Source: CALKZN01 sp050633585 (GTDB taxonomy: Bacteria; Pseudomonadota; Gammaproteobacteria; Arenicellales; Arenicellaceae). From it: a stretch of 64,000 nucleotides of DNA. Under the pieces are notes generated by a model that was not told where the DNA came from, ran no database searches, and saw only the letters and a list, made by a program, of their open reading frames with translations. The stretch is from positions 1 through 64,000 of the forward strand of contig JBOEGT010000032.1 of assembly GCA_050633585.1 (NCBI GenBank), written 5' to 3'. A program made the position numbers and the translations under genes. Position 1 is the stretch's first letter. Each line of letters begins with the position of its first letter. Below, piece after piece: positions 61,978 through 64,000 of the stretch.

Positions 61978-64000
61978 TGGTTTGTCCTCCTAAGTTAAGA
62001 CCATTTGTGATACGCCGTCTTTGCAACCAACCTACAAACCCTAACAAGAGGAGTGCCGGTATAAAAACTAAATGCTTCGGTGGACGTTTATTGTCAACCT
62101 GAATATTTTTAATTTCCCAATCAAGGTCAAGGCCAGCATCTTGGGCTGCACTACCAAAAACGACGTTATCTGCTAAGATCTTTCCATCTTCTTCACGCGT
62201 TTCCAAGCCAGCTTTTGATAGCCTATCAAGGCCTGAACCTTCTTCAGTTAATGGAAGCATCACCGTTTTTTCAATGAACTTACCATCTAGGTTTTCACCA
62301 GCCACTAACATTCTCAAGCTATCACCTACCGGTATTGCTTCAACAGTTTGCACTATCTCGCTCGCAGACACTTCTGTCCGTGGCTCATACACCATATCCC
62401 ACCAGAATCCTGGTCTAAATAGCGTAAAAGTAATTAGCAACAATGCCGCAGATTCCCATTTTCTGCTTTTTGTTAGCCAATAACCTTGTGTCGCGGCAGC
62501 AAATAATAACATGGCAATTGTGGCACTCACGATCACGACAAGAAGCTCAAAAATGCTATTAATGCCAATCAACAGTAATTGCGTGTTGAAAATAAACATA
62601 AACGGCAAAATGCCGGTTCTAATGTCATACATAAAACCTTGAATACCGGTTTTAATGGGGTCACTTTTTGCAATGGCTGCTGCAGCGAATGCTGCCAGCC
62701 CAACTGGTGGCGTATCATCTGCCAAAATACCGAAGTAAAAGACAAACATATGCACCGCAATTAACGGAACAATTAATCCATTACTCGCACCAAGAGACAC
62801 CACAACAGGAGCCATCAAACTAGACACAACAATATAATTCGCAGTGGTCGGTAAACCCATGCCCAAAACGATACAAATTGCAGCCGTAAAGATAAGCGCT
62901 AGTATCAGATTGCCACCTGAAATCAATTCAACGAACTCAATCATGACTTGGCCGATACCCGTTAACGTGATTGTGCCCACAACAATACCTGCTGCCGCCG
63001 TCGCAACGCCGATGCCAATCATGTTACGTGCACCTGTCACTAAGCCATCAACACAATCAAGCAAGCCCCTTTTAAACTGATTCGTTGTGTCTGTCTTACG
63101 AAAATACGCTTGCAATGGATGTTGACTGATCACAATAAACATCATGAAAAGTGTTGCCCAAAATGCTGACAGGCCAGGAGAAAAACGCTCCACAACCAAG
63201 CACCACATTAATACAACAATTGGTAGCAAGAAATATAACCCTACTTTCACTGTTGGACCCACTTCGGGTAATTCCAAGACGGGTGAATCGGGATCATCCA
63301 TTTCCAATAATGCAAATTTTGATGAGAACTTAATCAAACCAATATAAGCGGCTAAAACACCAGCTCCTACAATATAGATAGCAAATGTCGGAGCAAGGTC
63401 TTTAATCCAACCAATTCCGTAATAGACTGCTAAACCAATGGCGCACACGCCCGCAACAATCGCTGCAAACATCATCATTTTTTGCGCTAAAGTGCTGTTA
63501 ACACGTCTTGGCAAACCTTGCATGTTTGCTTTGAGCGCTTCTAAGTGAACGATATAAAAAAGCGCTATATAGGAAATAACTGCAGGCAAAATGGCATGCT
63601 TAATCACTTCGATATAGGACACTCCCACATATTCGATCATCAAAAAAGCAGCTGCTCCCATCACCGGTGGAGTTAACTGACCATTCGTCGAACCAGCCAC
63701 TTCCACAGCGCCCGCTTTAGTGCCAGGGAAACCCACACGTTTCATTAAAGGAATCGTAAACGTACCCGTTGTTGCCACATTCGCAATGGAAGAACCTGAA
63801 ATAAGTCCTGTTGCTGCCGAAGCGACCACAGCTGCTTTTGCTGGCCCACCTTTCATGTGGCCTAGTAAGGCAAAAGCCATTTTAATGAAATAGTTACCAG
63901 CCCCTGCTTTTTCGAGCATGGCTCCAAATAATACAAAGAGAAACACAAAGCTGCTAGAAACGCCTAATGCGACACCAAACACACCTTCAGTGGTGAGCCA
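61970..64000 (-). CDS. TRAP transporter fused 4TM/12TM permease, N-terminus beyond window
   Basis: At least 676 codons, open to the window edge, so the start is missing. DctM-type membrane segments throughout with TRAP landmarks: GSSIANVATTGTFTIPLMKRVGF, GAVEVAGSTNGQLTPPVMGAAAFLM, CIVLGMGLPTTANYIV and ADDTPPVGLAAFAAAAIA. The last part (RKWESAALLLITFTLFRPGFWWDM onward) is a DUF3394 domain. It transports organic anions or compatible solutes with Na+; the binding-protein gene would be beyond the right edge. Confidence 0.94.
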   Translation of the reverse strand, partial: WLTTEGVFGVALGVSSSFVFLFVLFGAMLEKAGAGNYFIKMAFALLGHMKGGPAKAAVVASAATGLISGSSIANVATTGTFTIPLMKRVGFPGTKAGAVEVAGSTNGQLTPPVMGAAAFLMIEYVGVSYIEVIKHAILPAVISYIALFYIVHLEALKANMQGLPRRVNSTLAQKMMMFAAIVAGVCAIGLAVYYGIGWIKDLAPTFAIYIVGAGVLAAYIGLIKFSSKFALLEMDDPDSPVLELPEVGPTVKVGLYFLLPIVVLMWCLVVERFSPGLSAFWATLFMMFIVISQHPLQAYFRKTDTTNQFKRGLLDCVDGLVTGARNMIGIGVATAAAGIVVGTITLTGIGQVMIEFVELISGGNLILALIFTAAICIVLGMGLPTTANYIVVSSLMAPVVVSLGASNGLIVPLIAVHMFVFYFGILADDTPPVGLAAFAAAAIAKSDPIKTGIQGFMYDIRTGILPFMFIFNTQLLLIGINSIFELLVVIVSATIAMLLFAAATQGYWLTKSRKWESAALLLITFTLFRPGFWWDMVYEPRTEVSASEIVQTVEAIPVGDSLRMLVAGENLDGKFIEKTVMLPLTEEGSGLDRLSKAGLETREEDGKILADNVVFGSAAQDAGLDLDWEIKNIQVDNKRPPKHLVFIPALLLLGFVGWLQRRRITNGLNLGGQTNV

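Overview
The window looks like chromosome of an AT-rich marine gammaproteobacterium, perhaps an Oceanospirillales or Marinomonas-like lineage. This rests on DusC, a DUF1289 protein, a fused TRAP transporter with a DUF3394 tail, short-form ExbB/ExbD/TonB and Fur-boxed TonB receptors; genus is not established. I saw no rRNA, tRNA or CRISPR array. Most cargo of unusual interest lies left of about 25.5 kb, in an accessory region ending just before dusC.

Defence region (about 0.3-13.2 kb). After a small unknown ORF and an IS3-family transposase remnant, a leftward four-gene array holds a serine recombinase, a reverse transcriptase fused to a C-terminal nitrilase domain (UG1/DRT1 anti-phage type), an XRE-ImmA/IrrE regulator-protease and a PIN-like nuclease. 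Divergent to it is a two-gene rightward operon: an alpha/beta-hydrolase and a 1539-residue NACHT-TPR STAND ATPase. The hydrolase C-terminus and the NACHT N-terminus carry the same short, beta-prone, Asn/Ile-rich motif. That is the arrangement expected for an NLR sensor that switches on a lipase-like effector by templated amyloid-type signalling. It is the best candidate here for a poorly described system.

Copper and partition region (13.3-25.5 kb). An amber-interrupted lipoprotein gene precedes a copper island of two leftward transcripts. One is DUF4396, CueR-like MerR, CpxP/Spy-like, CopG, CopC, CopD. The other is a His/Met-rich secreted protein, CopA, CopB and a small copper-binding protein. 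Each starts at a MerR-type promoter with a 19-bp spacer whose -10 box lies so close to the ATG that the mRNA should be leaderless. A 26-bp repeat, present three times, flanks the island. An SNase-like nuclease, orphan ParA, a DUF2235 hydrolase and a ParB-like protein follow.

Metal/iron uptake (25.6-46.4 kb). After dusC, a DUF1289 gene and an unknown gene come two Fur-boxed systems. The first is a TonB receptor divergent from a Nik/Opp-type ABC transporter with both ATPases fused, followed by ExbB-ExbD-TonB. The second is a siderophore set: OmpR-type two-component system, TonB receptor, FepB/FepD/FepC-like ABC transporter, a 23-codon ORF and DUF2218. Between them lie a Fur-boxed 36-residue membrane microprotein and a DUF1566 protein.

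Catabolic and envelope region (46.6-64 kb). A leftward cluster encodes two paralogous peptide-type binding proteins, DppBCDF-like permeases and ATPases, an M20 deacylase, an aspartase/fumarase-family lyase and a GNAT acetyltransferase. A divergent MocR-type regulator probably controls it through an operator seen twice. It likely imports and degrades an N-substituted aspartate-type compound to fumarate. The window ends with a 15-repeat Sel1 protein, a DpaA/YafK-like L,D-transpeptidase-fold protein, a universal stress protein and a TRAP permease cut by the window edge.
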